A stretch of 64,000 nucleotides of DNA from an uncultured Pelagibacteraceae bacterium (GCA_902532195.1 CACAHE010000004.1:1-64000), one strand, 5' to 3'. Numbered from the stretch's first letter, positions 9,167 to 19,580 are shown. Notes: generated by a model from the sequence alone, not told the origin. Made by a program: numbers and translations.

Positions 9167-9984
9167 TTTAATTTAGATTGAATAAAATTTACATTTACAT
9201 CATATTTATTTAATAAATTTTCTAAATTTCCTTTATTTTCATTTTTATGAATTCCGCTTGAAATAAATAATGAACTATAGTTCTGAATATTTGCTCCTTT
9301 TATATCTGTGTTCAAATTATCTCCAATACATAAAATTTTTTTATTTTTTGTATTCGTTGATAGATTATAAACTAAAGGATAAGGTTTTCCAAAATAATCA
9401 ACCTGCCCTCCAATATCTTCAAAAATTTTAGCAATCATTCCAGCACAAAATTCTCTTTTTTCTCCTCTATCTACAACTAAATCTGGATTAGTGCAGATCA
9501 TTCTTATTTTTAAATGTGGTTGTAATAATTTTTTATAAAATTCTAAATTTTCACTTTCATTGTCAAATAACCCAGTACATAAAAAAAAATTTGCTTTATC
9601 AATTTTTTCAACTTTATTTTTCTCAAATAGTTTAAATAAATCAAAATCTCTGGGTGGTCCTATATGAAAAAATTTAAGATTTTTCCAATCAGTTTTTAAA
9701 TAATTTAGTGATGCTTGACCGGATGTATAAACTTTTTGACACTTTTTTTCATCTAAACCCATATTACTTAGAAAACTAATTACTTTTGAATTTGGCCTAG
9801 GAGCATTCGTCAAAAGTATATATTCTTTTTTTATTTCGTCTAATTTATTTAAAACTTCAACTGACTCACTATTTAATACTATGCCATTATGAATAACGCC
9901 CCATATATCAATAAACAACAGATCAAAATCAGAAATTATTGAACTTAGCCCTTTGTTATCTAAATTTAATGTCATCTTGGACAT
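9160..9984 (-). CDS. HAD-superfamily class IIA hydrolase (TIGR01459-like)
   Basis: The motif LLFIDIWGVIHNG and the later LLTNAPRPNSKV and LCIGDNLNTDIKGA identify a HAD class IIA phosphatase-like protein of the DIWGVIHNG type. In this subfamily the second Asp of the classical DxD motif is Trp, so ordinary phosphatase chemistry should not be assumed. The track start at 10002 is a TTG codon; the ATG at 9984 (MSKMTLNLD) is preferred, although an AGGA lies just upstream of the TTG. It is the first gene of the ribF-ileS-lspA operon. Substrate unknown. Confidence 0.8.
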   Translation of the reverse strand: MSKMTLNLDNKGLSSIISDFDLLFIDIWGVIHNGIVLNSESVEVLNKLDEIKKEYILLTNAPRPNSKVISFLSNMGLDEKKCQKVYTSGQASLNYLKTDWKNLKFFHIGPPRDFDLFKLFEKNKVEKIDKANFFLCTGLFDNESENLEFYKKLLQPHLKIRMICTNPDLVVDRGEKREFCAGMIAKIFEDIGGQVDYFGKPYPLVYNLSTNTKNKKILCIGDNLNTDIKGANIQNYSSLFISSGIHKNENKGNLENLLNKYDVNVNFIQSKLKW

Positions 9985-10044
9985 ATACCGCAAAAATATC
10001 AATATTTCCTGGATTTTTTAACTTTATATATTTTTAAGGGATAT

Positions 10045-10073
10045 CTTGAAAATATTGCTTTATGTCTTTATAT
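10045..10073 (+). promoter_or_regulatory. Sigma-32 (RpoH)-like heat-shock promoter for groESL
   Basis: CTTGAA at 10045-10050 and CTTTATAT at 10066-10073, separated by 15 bp, resemble the RpoH consensus CTTGAA...CCCCATNT. The -35 is exact and the -10 matches 5 of 8 positions. It lies about 27 bp upstream of the groES ATG, where a heat-shock promoter is expected. No CIRCE inverted repeat was found. Confidence 0.65.
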
Positions 10074-10099
10074 GACATCAATATTTAAAGGAGTAATAT

Positions 10100-10393
10100 A
10101 TGAAGTTTAAGCCTTTGCACGATAGAGTGCTGATAGAAGTTTTAGATAGCAATGAAAAAACCGCTGGAGGGATAATAATTCCAGATACTGCTCAAGAAAA
10201 ACCTCAAGAAGGAAAAGTTATTGCCGTAGGAGGTGGAGCAAAGACTGAGGATGGTAAAATTATACCAATGGACGTAAAAGTTGGTGATAAAGTTCTGTTT
10301 GGAAAATGGTCAGGAACAGAAGTAAAAATAGATGGTAAAGAATACAGCATAATGAAGGAGTCTGACATTATGGGTATAACTACTGGAAAATAA
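10100..10393 (+). CDS. groES: Co-chaperonin GroES (Hsp10)
   Basis: The heptameric lid of the GroEL folding chamber. All 97 residues match the family: [14 protein letters not shown] at the start, the mobile loop [20 protein letters not shown], then [19 protein letters not shown] and the C-terminal ESDIMGI. A clear Shine-Dalgarno (AAAGGAG) precedes the ATG. It lies 22 bp upstream of groEL and 27 bp downstream of an RpoH-like promoter. Confidence 0.99.
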   Translation: MKFKPLHDRVLIEVLDSNEKTAGGIIIPDTAQEKPQEGKVIAVGGGAKTEDGKIIPMDVKVGDKVLFGKWSGTEVKIDGKEYSIMKESDIMGITTGK

Positions 10394-10403
10394 TTAATAT
10401 TAA

Positions 10404-12071
<1,668 letters not shown>

Positions 12072-12101
12072 CCTAATCTACTTTAAAAAATTAAAAAAAT
12101 T

Positions 12102-12130
12102 AAACCCCCAATTTTTGGGGGTTTTTTTTT
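12102..12130. terminator. Bidirectional rho-independent terminator between groEL and the YczE-like gene
   Basis: A perfect 10-bp stem (AAACCCCCAA / TTGGGGGTTT, 12102-12111 and 12115-12124) with a 3-nt loop is followed by a run of T to 12130. On the minus strand the stem is followed by an AATTTTTTTAATTTTTT tract, so it can also terminate the convergent gene, whose stop codon (12129-12131) lies at the edge of the hairpin. Confidence 0.93.
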
Positions 12131-12776
12131 ATTTAAAAATTCTAGATACAATAAAAAGTCCTAAAGCAACCGAAGGTCCTACACCGAAAGCAAATAGTAA
12201 AGTTCCAATACCAACTATACCTCCTAAATACCAACCAATACTAACTACAGATATCTCTAAAAATGCTCTAACTAGTGCAATAGGTAAGTTTGTTTTTTTT
12301 TGTAATCCTGTCATTAAACCATCTCTGGGACCAGGACCTAAATTTGCTATTAGATATAACCCACTACCCAATCCAACAATTAAAACCGCTGCTATTGCCA
12401 TAATGATTTGAAATAAAAAATTTTCAGGTGTATTTATATATGTCAAAGATACATCTATCATAAAAGCAATAATTATTGCATTTAGAATTGTTCCTATCCC
12501 GGGTTTTTGATTTAAAAAAACCCATAAAAAAATAACAAATAAACTAATAAGAAAAGTTATCAATCCAATTGAATAATCTATGTGTAAAGAAATACCTTGC
12601 GCAAGTACACTCCATGGAGAAGCTCCAGTCAATGAAACTAATAATAAACCTTCCCCAAGTCCGAATAATGTTAAACCTAAGCATAAATAAAAAAAAGTTG
12701 ATATTTTAGGTTTAAAATTCAGAGGTTTTGGAGAACTCCAACTTATTTTTGGGATTTTTTTTATAGTTAAAAACAT
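12129..12776 (-). CDS. YczE/YyaS/YitT-type integral membrane protein
   Basis: A 215-residue protein with about five hydrophobic segments. The segment LGLTLFGLGEGLLLVSLTGASPWSVLAQGIS near the start, GTILNAIIIAFMID, and the signature LYLIANLGPGPRDGLMTGLQKKTN fit the YczE-like membrane family. Function is unknown; transport is often suggested but not shown. It is convergent with groEL across a shared terminator. The start is the ATG at 12776, 34 bp from the divergent secreted-protein gene. Confidence 0.75.
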   Translation of the reverse strand: MFLTIKKIPKISWSSPKPLNFKPKISTFFYLCLGLTLFGLGEGLLLVSLTGASPWSVLAQGISLHIDYSIGLITFLISLFVIFLWVFLNQKPGIGTILNAIIIAFMIDVSLTYINTPENFLFQIIMAIAAVLIVGLGSGLYLIANLGPGPRDGLMTGLQKKTNLPIALVRAFLEISVVSIGWYLGGIVGIGTLLFAFGVGPSVALGLFIVSRIFK

Positions 12777-12810
12777 TTTTTTTATATATTCATACCTGAA
12801 ATTCCAATAA

Positions 12811-13491
12811 ATGAAAAAATATATTTATTTATTACTATTTATTTTTTTTACCTTCAAGGCCTACTCTCACACAGGTCATTATAAAGGAATTTCAAAAATT
12901 GAAATGGATGTTTTGAGAAATGGCGAAGTTGTGGGTTATAGCAACTATTTTTTTGAATACAGTGAAAATATATTAATTGTCAAAAATTACACAAAATTTA
13001 AAGTCAAAATTTTGGGAGCTACTTTATTTTCAATATCAAGTGAAGCAATTGAGACGTATGAGAATGATAAATTAATAAATTTTAAATCTATAACCTATCA
13101 GAACAAAAAAGAGAAATTTGTAAATTTAGAATATAACAACACGACGAATAAATTCGATATAAATGGATCATCTTATAAAGGAGAAGCAAGTGCTAATAAT
13201 GTTGTAGGAAATTGGTGGAATCATAAAATTCTAGATGCTGATACACAAATTAGTCCATTATCTGGAAGTATTAAGGAGCAAGTTGTTAAATTCATTGGAA
13301 AAGAAAGTTTAATAATAAACAATAAAAAATATAATGCTGATCATTATACATTAAAATCAAAAAATGAAAATCTGCCAGATGATAAAAAATTAAATTTTGA
13401 TATTTGGTATGATTCAAAAAAAAAAATAATACTTAAAGTCTCTTACTCTAAACTAGGAGACTGGGAGTATAAATTGAAAGGTATAGAATAA
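12811..13491 (+). CDS. Secreted DUF6134-like hypothetical protein
   Basis: A 226-residue exported protein: MKKYIYLLLFIFFTFKAYS is a good Sec signal peptide with cleavage after about residue 19. The mature part is beta rich and resembles periplasmic DUF6134 proteins (MDVLRNGEVVGYSNYFFEY, NFDIWYDSKKKIILKVSY), which suggests a lipocalin-like or LolA-like beta structure. This family call is tentative. It lies 3 bp upstream of the TerB/J-domain gene, so the two are probably co-transcribed. Ligand and function unknown. Confidence 0.6.
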   Translation: MKKYIYLLLFIFFTFKAYSHTGHYKGISKIEMDVLRNGEVVGYSNYFFEYSENILIVKNYTKFKVKILGATLFSISSEAIETYENDKLINFKSITYQNKKEKFVNLEYNNTTNKFDINGSSYKGEASANNVVGNWWNHKILDADTQISPLSGSIKEQVVKFIGKESLIINNKKYNADHYTLKSKNENLPDDKKLNFDIWYDSKKKIILKVSYSKLGDWEYKLKGIE

Positions 13492-13494
13492 AAT

Positions 13495-14220
13495 ATGTCT
13501 ATCTGGGGAAGTTTAATTGGAGGTATGGTTGGATTTTCATTGGGAGGACCTTTTGGTATGTTGTTAGGTTCTATAATTGGTGGAAAAATCTCTAGAAGCA
13601 GGTCTAGAGCTGGTTTAGGATCTTTTAAAAATCCTCAACAAATTTTTGCTTTATCTTTAATAGTTTTATCTGCAAAGTTAAGTAAAGCAGATGGACAAGT
13701 AAGCCGTGAAGAGCTGGTAGCTGTAAAAGAAAAGTTAAAAATACCTGAAAATGAACTTGATCAGGTTGGAATAATTTTTAATAAAGCAAAAGAAGAAAGT
13801 ACAGGATATGAACCCTACGCTCAGCAAATAGCTCAAATTTATAGAGGAAATCTTAATGTTTTGGAAGAAGTCATAAATATTTTATTTTATATTGCCGAAG
13901 CAGACGGAGATCTAAGCAATAATGAAATAAAAATGATCGAAAATATTGCTAAAATTTTTGGACTAAATGAAACTCAAATAAAAAGTATTAAAGAAACTAG
14001 AAAATCTTCTGATAAACTTAATCCATATATTGTTTTAGAAAGCAATCCTAAAGATGATCTTAAGATTATTAGAAAAAGATATTTAAAATTAAGTAAAGAA
14101 CACCATCCTGATTTACTAATGAATAAAGGCGTTCCTGAAGAGGTTATTGAAGAAAGCAAAAAGAAGATGAGAGCTATAAATTTAGCATGGAATCAAGTTC
14201 AAAAATTAAAAGCTAATTAA
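13495..14220 (+). CDS. DjlA-like TerB/J-domain co-chaperone
   Basis: A 241-residue DnaK co-chaperone-like protein. The glycine-rich hydrophobic N-terminus ([25 protein letters not shown]) could insert in the membrane. It is followed by a TerB/DjlA helical domain (residues about 45-165, with [15 protein letters not shown] and [13 protein letters not shown]) and a C-terminal J domain with the obligatory HPD in [12 protein letters not shown]. The architecture matches DjlA. The last 4 bp overlap the end of convergent aceA. DnaK is not in the window. Confidence 0.85.
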   Translation: MSIWGSLIGGMVGFSLGGPFGMLLGSIIGGKISRSRSRAGLGSFKNPQQIFALSLIVLSAKLSKADGQVSREELVAVKEKLKIPENELDQVGIIFNKAKEESTGYEPYAQQIAQIYRGNLNVLEEVINILFYIAEADGDLSNNEIKMIENIAKIFGLNETQIKSIKETRKSSDKLNPYIVLESNPKDDLKIIRKRYLKLSKEHHPDLLMNKGVPEEVIEESKKKMRAINLAWNQVQKLKAN

Positions 14221-15491
14221 AATTGATCTTCTTCTGTTGAGCCTTTCATGGCTGTAGTAGAGCTTTGACCTGAACTAATGGTATTTGAAACAGCGTCAAA
14301 GTAAGAAGTCCCTACTTCTCTTTGATGTTTTACACTTGTGTAACCATCTTTTTCTTTTGCAAATTCTTGTTCTTGTATTTTTGAATAAGCGGCCATACCT
14401 TGACTTTTATATTTTTCAGCAAGTTCAAAAATAGCTATATTTTGAGTATGAAACCCAGCTAATGTTATAAACTGAAATTTATAACCCATATCCCCAATTT
14501 TTTCTTGAAATGAAGATATTTCTTTATCAGATAAATGTTTTTTCCAATTAAATGAAGGAGAGCAATTATATGCTAATAATTTGCCAGGAAATTTATTGTG
14601 TATAGCATCTGCAAATTTTTTTGCCTCTTCTAAATTAGGGGTTGCTGTCTCGCACCATATTAAATCTGCATAAGGTGCATAAGCTAAGCCTCTTGAAATT
14701 GCTTGGTCAATTCCATCTTTAACATAATAAAAACCTTCTGGAGATCTTTTTCCTGTTAAAAAAGGTTTGTCATTTTCATCATGGTCATTGGTAATTAGTT
14801 TTGCTCCATTAGCATCGGTTCTAGCAAGAATTATTAACGGAACATCTGCTATGTCTGCCGCTAATCTTGCTGCTTTTAAATTTTTTATCATTGTTCCAGT
14901 TGGAACTAAAACTTTTCCACCCATATGCCCACATTTTTTTTCACTAGCTAGCTGGTCTTCAAAATGTACTCCTGCTGCACCAGCTTTTATAAATTTTTTT
15001 GTTAATTCAAATACATTCAATGGCCCACCAAAACCCGCTTCTCCATCCGCGATAATTGGCAACATGTAATCAACTTTATTTTTTGTATTCATATCACCAT
15101 CTTTAAGTTCCATGTGTTGTATTTGATCGGCTCTAATAAGAGCATTATTAATTGAGTCAACTAATTTTGGAGCGCTATCAAAAGGATATAGTGACTGGTC
15201 AGGATACATTTCTCCTGCTGTATTAGCATCTGCAGCTACTTGCCATCCACTAACATAAATTGCCTTTAATCCTGCCTTTGCATGTTGGACTGAGTGATTT
15301 CCAGATAATGAACCAAGAGTATTAACAAAGGGCTCTGTATTTAATAAGTTCCACAATTTTTTAGATTGGACTTCACACATTGTATGATGAATTTTTATAG
15401 ACCCTCTTAATCTTTCAACTTCTTTTTCTGTATAATCTCTCTTAATTCCAGAAAATCTTTTTAGGTCATAAGAAACATTTGATTTTGGCAT
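14217..15491 (-). CDS. aceA: Isocitrate lyase
   Basis: The first glyoxylate-bypass enzyme, cleaving isocitrate to glyoxylate and succinate. The 424 residues include the [14 protein letters not shown] catalytic signature (about residues 190-203), [24 protein letters not shown] and ARTDA-type metal-site segments, and a C-terminal [20 protein letters not shown]. The upstream 280 bp contains a 38-codon ORF and TTAAC repeats, with a RamB/ScfR-type regulator divergently placed beyond them. That arrangement suggests local control of acetate or acyl-CoA metabolism. Malate synthase is not in the window. Confidence 0.97.
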   Translation of the reverse strand: MPKSNVSYDLKRFSGIKRDYTEKEVERLRGSIKIHHTMCEVQSKKLWNLLNTEPFVNTLGSLSGNHSVQHAKAGLKAIYVSGWQVAADANTAGEMYPDQSLYPFDSAPKLVDSINNALIRADQIQHMELKDGDMNTKNKVDYMLPIIADGEAGFGGPLNVFELTKKFIKAGAAGVHFEDQLASEKKCGHMGGKVLVPTGTMIKNLKAARLAADIADVPLIILARTDANGAKLITNDHDENDKPFLTGKRSPEGFYYVKDGIDQAISRGLAYAPYADLIWCETATPNLEEAKKFADAIHNKFPGKLLAYNCSPSFNWKKHLSDKEISSFQEKIGDMGYKFQFITLAGFHTQNIAIFELAEKYKSQGMAAYSKIQEQEFAKEKDGYTSVKHQREVGTSYFDAVSNTISSGQSSTTAMKGSTEEDQF

Positions 15492-15540
15492 TAATTTTCT
15501 CGGTTTTTAATTTATTATTTATTGAAGATAAATAATTTAG

Positions 15541-15657
15541 TTAGTCCTGATCTACTTCATTGTTATCATGATCATGGTCTGCAAAGCATATATCATCGTG
15601 ATAAGATACACAGTTCGATGGTTTATACTTATCTTCAGGATTATTTAAATTATTCAT
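15541..15657 (-). CDS. Candidate 38-residue small protein upstream of aceA
   Basis: This ORF is too short for the supplied track. Reading minus from the ATG at 15657 to TAA at 15541 gives a 38-residue acidic peptide containing CVSYHDDICFADHDHDNN, with two Cys and four His. It points toward aceA and ends 49 bp before it, so it could be a co-transcribed leader peptide or a small metal-binding protein. No strong Shine-Dalgarno is visible. The composition is unlike random AT-rich translation, which favours a real gene, but there is no family match I can name. Confidence 0.45.
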   Translation of the reverse strand: MNNLNNPEDKYKPSNCVSYHDDICFADHDHDNNEVDQD

Positions 15658-15669
15658 AATCTACTAATA

Positions 15670-15685
15670 TTAACAAAATATTAAC
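15670..15685. promoter_or_regulatory. Candidate operator: paired TTAAC repeats (aceA side)
   Basis: TTAACAAAATATTAAC holds two TTAAC elements exactly 11 bp apart (starting at 15670 and 15681). The same spaced element recurs next to the divergent regulator gene. It lies about 13 bp upstream of the 38-codon ORF and about 180 bp upstream of aceA. Confidence 0.55.
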
Positions 15686-15730
15686 TAGTAAAGTTTTTTA
15701 TTGATTATATCTGATAATTTGATTAAAATA

Positions 15731-15768
15731 TTAACAAAAAATTAACAAAATATTAACAGTCTGTTAAA
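15731..15768. promoter_or_regulatory. Candidate operator: phased TTAAC/TTAAA repeats (regulator side)
   Basis: TTAAC at 15731, 15742 and 15753 and TTAAA at 15764 are spaced at exactly 11 bp, about one DNA helical turn, ending at the ATG of the RamB/ScfR-type gene at 15770. The layout suggests a cooperative binding site on one DNA face, possibly autoregulatory. The binding protein is inferred from position only. Confidence 0.55.
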
Positions 15769-15769
15769 T

Positions 15770-17188
15770 ATGCGAAAAATATACAATTATGGTCAAATAA
15801 TTAGAGCTAAAAGGCAAAATAAAAACATTAAAGCAATAACGCTTGCTAAGGACCTTGGAATTACTGCAGCTTATCTTTCACTAATTGAATCAAACCAAAG
15901 AAAACCTGATGGAGATTTATTATTAAGAATTCAAGATTTATTAGAGCTACAGAGGGAAGATCTTACAAAAAAAACAGATCCTGATCTAGAGTCCAGAACC
16001 CAAGAAATAGTTAAAATATCTATATTAGAAGATCTAGATATTCGATCTGATGAAGTGCAGGAAATTGTTAGATTGAATCCTAAAATAGCTAAAGCCTTAG
16101 TGAAACTAGGTATTGATCATAAAAACAAAGAGCATGAATTGGGTCAAAATATTGAAAAAAAAATATATGAAGGGGGAACAACATTTCCGGGAGAAATTGT
16201 TTCAGATTTTATTCAAAAATTTGAAAATTATTTTCCTAAACTTGAAGAATTTGCAACAACAATTTATGAAAAAGTTAAAATGAATAATAGAACAAGATAT
16301 TTATCACTTTGCAGTTATTTAAATGAAAAACACAAAATAATAGTCAAAGATATTTTGCCTCAAGAAAATAAACCTTTTTCAAAAATTTTTTTACCAGAAA
16401 AAAAAGAATTTCATTTATCAGATTTGCTTAATCTTGAAACTAAAAAGTTATTTACTGCTGCATTAGTTGCTCAATTGGAAGCTGATGGATTAATAGAGGA
16501 ATATTTAGATGATTTTTCATTTCCTTCTGAAACTAGTAGAAAAGTATCAAAAGTTGCATTACTTAATTATACTGGAGCTGCAATAATAATGCCTTATGAA
16601 ATTTTTTTTAACGAATGTGTAAAAAAACATAGGTATGATCTTGAATTGTTACAATCTACATTTGCAGTTTCATTCGAACAAGTTTGTCATAGAGTTACTT
16701 GTCTTAATAATCCTGACCCAAAATTAAGGGGTATTCCTTTGCATATGATAAGGGTAGACAGAAGTGGGAACGTTTCAAAACGATTTTCACTTTCTGGAAT
16801 TGAGTTGCCAAGATTAAGTGGAGCTTGCCCTAAATGGAATGTATACAGTGCTTTTTCAAACCCAGGTAAAATAAGTGCTGCAGTAAGTAAAATGACTGAT
16901 GGAGAAAAGTATGTTTGTATAGCAAGAACAGTTGAAAAAGGAATTTCAAAATATGGAGAAGAAAAAGGTTTACTTTCAATTGGTTTAGGATGTCAAATTA
17001 AATATGCTAAAGATTTTGTTTACGCAGATGGTCTAAATTTAAATGATGAAAAGAGTGAGTCTAAAATTGGAGTTTCTTGCAGAAAATGTGATCGTTTAGA
17101 TTGTAGTCAGAGAGCCTTTCCTCCTGATACACAAAACTATGATGTAAATATTAATCAAAGAGGAGTTTCTATCTTTGTAAACGAATAA
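15770..17188 (+). CDS. XRE-family regulator of the RamB/ScfR type (short-chain fatty acyl-CoA regulator)
   Basis: A 472-residue transcription factor. The N-terminal helix-turn-helix (residues about 8-60, GQIIRAKRQN...TAAYLSLIESNQRKP) is followed by an IrrE-N-like domain (FAVSFEQVCHRVTCL; no intact HExxH) and a C-terminal domain with a Cys cluster, CRKCDRLDCSQRAFPP, which is typical of the family. Homologues control acetate, propionate and glyoxylate genes, for example RamB acting on aceA in actinobacteria. Here it is divergent from aceA with phased repeats between, so aceA control is a reasonable inference. Confidence 0.88.
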   Translation: MRKIYNYGQIIRAKRQNKNIKAITLAKDLGITAAYLSLIESNQRKPDGDLLLRIQDLLELQREDLTKKTDPDLESRTQEIVKISILEDLDIRSDEVQEIVRLNPKIAKALVKLGIDHKNKEHELGQNIEKKIYEGGTTFPGEIVSDFIQKFENYFPKLEEFATTIYEKVKMNNRTRYLSLCSYLNEKHKIIVKDILPQENKPFSKIFLPEKKEFHLSDLLNLETKKLFTAALVAQLEADGLIEEYLDDFSFPSETSRKVSKVALLNYTGAAIIMPYEIFFNECVKKHRYDLELLQSTFAVSFEQVCHRVTCLNNPDPKLRGIPLHMIRVDRSGNVSKRFSLSGIELPRLSGACPKWNVYSAFSNPGKISAAVSKMTDGEKYVCIARTVEKGISKYGEEKGLLSIGLGCQIKYAKDFVYADGLNLNDEKSESKIGVSCRKCDRLDCSQRAFPPDTQNYDVNINQRGVSIFVNE

Positions 17189-17191
17189 TTA

Positions 17192-18361
17192 TTAACTAGC
17201 TTTTTTCGATCTTTCTTTAGCAAGTAGTTGTGTTAGTGAATCAACCATAAGATCTGAGGCCTTAAAAATTTCATTTGAATTAAATTCATGAGATAAATTT
17301 CTTTCTGGATTTGATTTGTCTTCAATAACTATTCCTTTATCAGGCGAATTGTCCTTAATATAAATTAATATTAACCAGTCATCATCTGATGACTCATCCC
17401 ATTTAATAAAAATTTCACCTGTTTCAAATCTCCTATCTATGCATCTGAAAATCGACATATTTCTAGTAATATGTCGTTTATTTAATTGAAAAACTAAACT
17501 GCTTGCACTTCTGTAAAAACTTTCAAGGGCAAACTCAATTTTTTGTCTAGCTAAATTATATTCCTTCTCTCTTTCAAGAAGCTTCTCTCTATCGTCATCT
17601 TCAAATGTTTTAACTCCTAAAGCCTCTACTCTTTCTCTAATTTTCTGATCTCTAATTAATCGATATTTTTCCTTTAATTTTTCGATTCTATTTTGTAATC
17701 CAGTATAATCTTCTCTTTGTTCTTTTAGAGAAATTTTCTCCAACTGCTCTAATTCTTTAACTTCTCTAATTCTAAATTTTTCTATTTGTTTCTCTAATTT
17801 TAGCTCTTGTAAAAATCTTTTTTGTCTTTCGGCTTGTTCTTTTCTAAGTATCGCTTGTTCTTTTCTTAAAAAAAGTTTTATATCTTTTGATCTTTCTCTC
17901 TCTAACCTTTCCTCTTCCTTGATTTGCTTTTCTTTCAATTTAAGTTGAAATTTTTCTTCTTCTATTTTATTTTTTTGTTCTTTTTCTTTTTCTTTTTTTA
18001 CCTTTTCCATCTTCTCAATTTTAATTCTATTTCTCTCTTCTACCCTTAAAATTTTATAGTCTTGAATCTTTTTATCTATTTTATGAAAAAAACTTTGTAT
18101 TGCTCTATCAATTGAAAAAACATCAAATTTAAAACTTAATAAAAATTTGGATTTTATGTTTTCTTGAAGTCTAATTAGTTTTAATAATATATCTTTATTG
18201 CTTATAATTTTTTTTCTATTTCGTTTTAATTTAATATTTTTTTTTTTAATTAAAATTTTTTGCTTTTTTTTAATTAATTTTTTGGATTTTTTTGTACTAG
18301 AAATTTTTCTAATACGTTTTTTTTTTTTATTTTTTTGATTTTTTTTTTTTCTTTTTTTCAT
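17192..18361 (-). CDS. Lysine-rich coiled-coil protein of unknown function
   Basis: A 389-residue protein I do not recognise. Residues 1-60 are extremely basic (MKKRKKKNQKNKKKKRIRK...). Residues about 110-270 are a long charged coiled coil rich in Glu, Lys and Arg. The C-terminal 110 residues look globular and conserved in style (ASSLVFQLNKRHITRNMSIFRCIDRRFETGEIFIKWDESSDDDWLILIYI). The basic tail could bind nucleic acid or anionic membrane. No early alternative Met exists. It is tail to tail with the RamB-like gene (3 bp) and 31 bp downstream of the cfa gene. Confidence 0.7.
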   Translation of the reverse strand: MKKRKKKNQKNKKKKRIRKISSTKKSKKLIKKKQKILIKKKNIKLKRNRKKIISNKDILLKLIRLQENIKSKFLLSFKFDVFSIDRAIQSFFHKIDKKIQDYKILRVEERNRIKIEKMEKVKKEKEKEQKNKIEEEKFQLKLKEKQIKEEERLERERSKDIKLFLRKEQAILRKEQAERQKRFLQELKLEKQIEKFRIREVKELEQLEKISLKEQREDYTGLQNRIEKLKEKYRLIRDQKIRERVEALGVKTFEDDDREKLLEREKEYNLARQKIEFALESFYRSASSLVFQLNKRHITRNMSIFRCIDRRFETGEIFIKWDESSDDDWLILIYIKDNSPDKGIVIEDKSNPERNLSHEFNSNEIFKASDLMVDSLTQLLAKERSKKAS

Positions 18362-18392
18362 TTACAGGTAGGTTAGACTTATCAATAAATAA

Positions 18393-19580
18393 TTAATAAA
18401 TATAGTCTCTTGTATTGGGCGTAGCTGTTAATTTTTTGCTTAATTGAAATTGAAATACAACCTGGTCTCCCAATTTAAATGCCATTTCACATCCAGCTAG
18501 ATAAAATTCCCACATTCTAAAAAATTTTTCGTCAAACATGCTTAGCACCTCTTCTTTTTTACTTAAAAATCTTTCTTTCCAATGTCTTAATGTATGGGAA
18601 TAATGCATTCGCAACACTTCTATATCATTAATTATCAAACCTGATTTTTCAATAGGTCCTATTACTTCACTCATGCTAGGCGTATATCCTCCTGGAAAAA
18701 TATATTTTGAAATCCAAGGATGGGGATCTCTTGGAGGATCTATAGAACCTATTGTATGAATTAATGCAACACCATCATCGTTTAAAAGTTTAGATACTGA
18801 GTTGAAATAAGTTTTGTAGAACTTTCTTCCTACGTGTTCAAACATGCCAACACTTACAATTCTATCAAACTTCTCATTAAGTTCCCTGTAATCTATTAAT
18901 TTAAATCTTACCTGATTTTCAAGATTAAGTTCTTTTACTTTTTTATTACTATATTCAAATTGATTTTCAGATAGTGTTATTCCTAAAACTTCACATTGTG
19001 ATTTTTTTGCAATTTCGATCGCTAATGTTCCCCAGCCTGATCCTATGTCTAAAACTTTCTGGTTGGGTTTTAAATTTAACTTTTTAATTATATGTTCTAT
19101 TTTATTGTTTTGTGCGGTTTCTAAAGATTCATTTTCATTTTTAAAATATGCACAAGAGTATTGTCTATTTTTATCTAAAAATAAATCATACAATTTTTCC
19201 GAAATATCATAATGGTGTGCAACGTTTCTTTTTGATTTTGAAATTAAATTAAAATTAGTAAGATAACGATAATTTCCTCTTATTTTTTTTATAATCTTGG
19301 CAAATGAATTTGTTTCTCCTCTCCCTATGTTTTTTAAGGCTATTTCCAAAAATTCTGTTAATGTCCCATTTTCAATTATCAGTGAACCGTCTGAATATGC
19401 TTCTCCAAAATATAAATCTGGTAGTAGAAGTAATTTATAATGCAAACTTTTATCCAATAGTCTAATTTTAATTGGATTTTTTTTTTTCGGATTTCCTACG
19501 ATATGTTCTTTAGAGTTTGCATCTATTAATACAAATCCATCATCTTTAAAAAGCTGATTTAAGAAACGAGTTAAATTCAT
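18393..19580 (-). CDS. cfa: Cyclopropane-fatty-acyl-phospholipid synthase family methyltransferase
   Basis: A SAM-dependent enzyme that methylenates unsaturated phospholipid acyl chains. It has 395 residues: an N-terminal lipid-binding region (YFGEAYSDGSLIIENGTLTEFLE), NVAHHYDISEKLYDLFLD, the SAM loop VLDIGSGWGTLAIEIAKK (about residues 165-182), ITLSENQFEYS and VSVGMFEHVG. The C-terminal MHYSHTLRHWKERF is typical. The start is immediately after the DapA-like gene (no spacer), suggesting an operon. Related methyltransferases acting on other fatty acids cannot be excluded. Confidence 0.92.
   Translation of the reverse strand: MNLTRFLNQLFKDDGFVLIDANSKEHIVGNPKKKNPIKIRLLDKSLHYKLLLLPDLYFGEAYSDGSLIIENGTLTEFLEIALKNIGRGETNSFAKIIKKIRGNYRYLTNFNLISKSKRNVAHHYDISEKLYDLFLDKNRQYSCAYFKNENESLETAQNNKIEHIIKKLNLKPNQKVLDIGSGWGTLAIEIAKKSQCEVLGITLSENQFEYSNKKVKELNLENQVRFKLIDYRELNEKFDRIVSVGMFEHVGRKFYKTYFNSVSKLLNDDGVALIHTIGSIDPPRDPHPWISKYIFPGGYTPSMSEVIGPIEKSGLIINDIEVLRMHYSHTLRHWKERFLSKKEEVLSMFDEKFFRMWEFYLAGCEMAFKLGDQVVFQFQLSKKLTATPNTRDYIY

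Noticed and set aside
14767-15069. 100-aa plus-strand ORF opposite aceA
   Set aside because: Antisense shadow of isocitrate lyase, whose catalytic motifs are complete in the minus frame.
15492-15540. Glycine riboswitch in front of aceA
   Set aside because: SAR11 glycine riboswitches are known for malate synthase and glycine-cleavage genes; this 49-bp gap is too short and shows no glycine-aptamer core.
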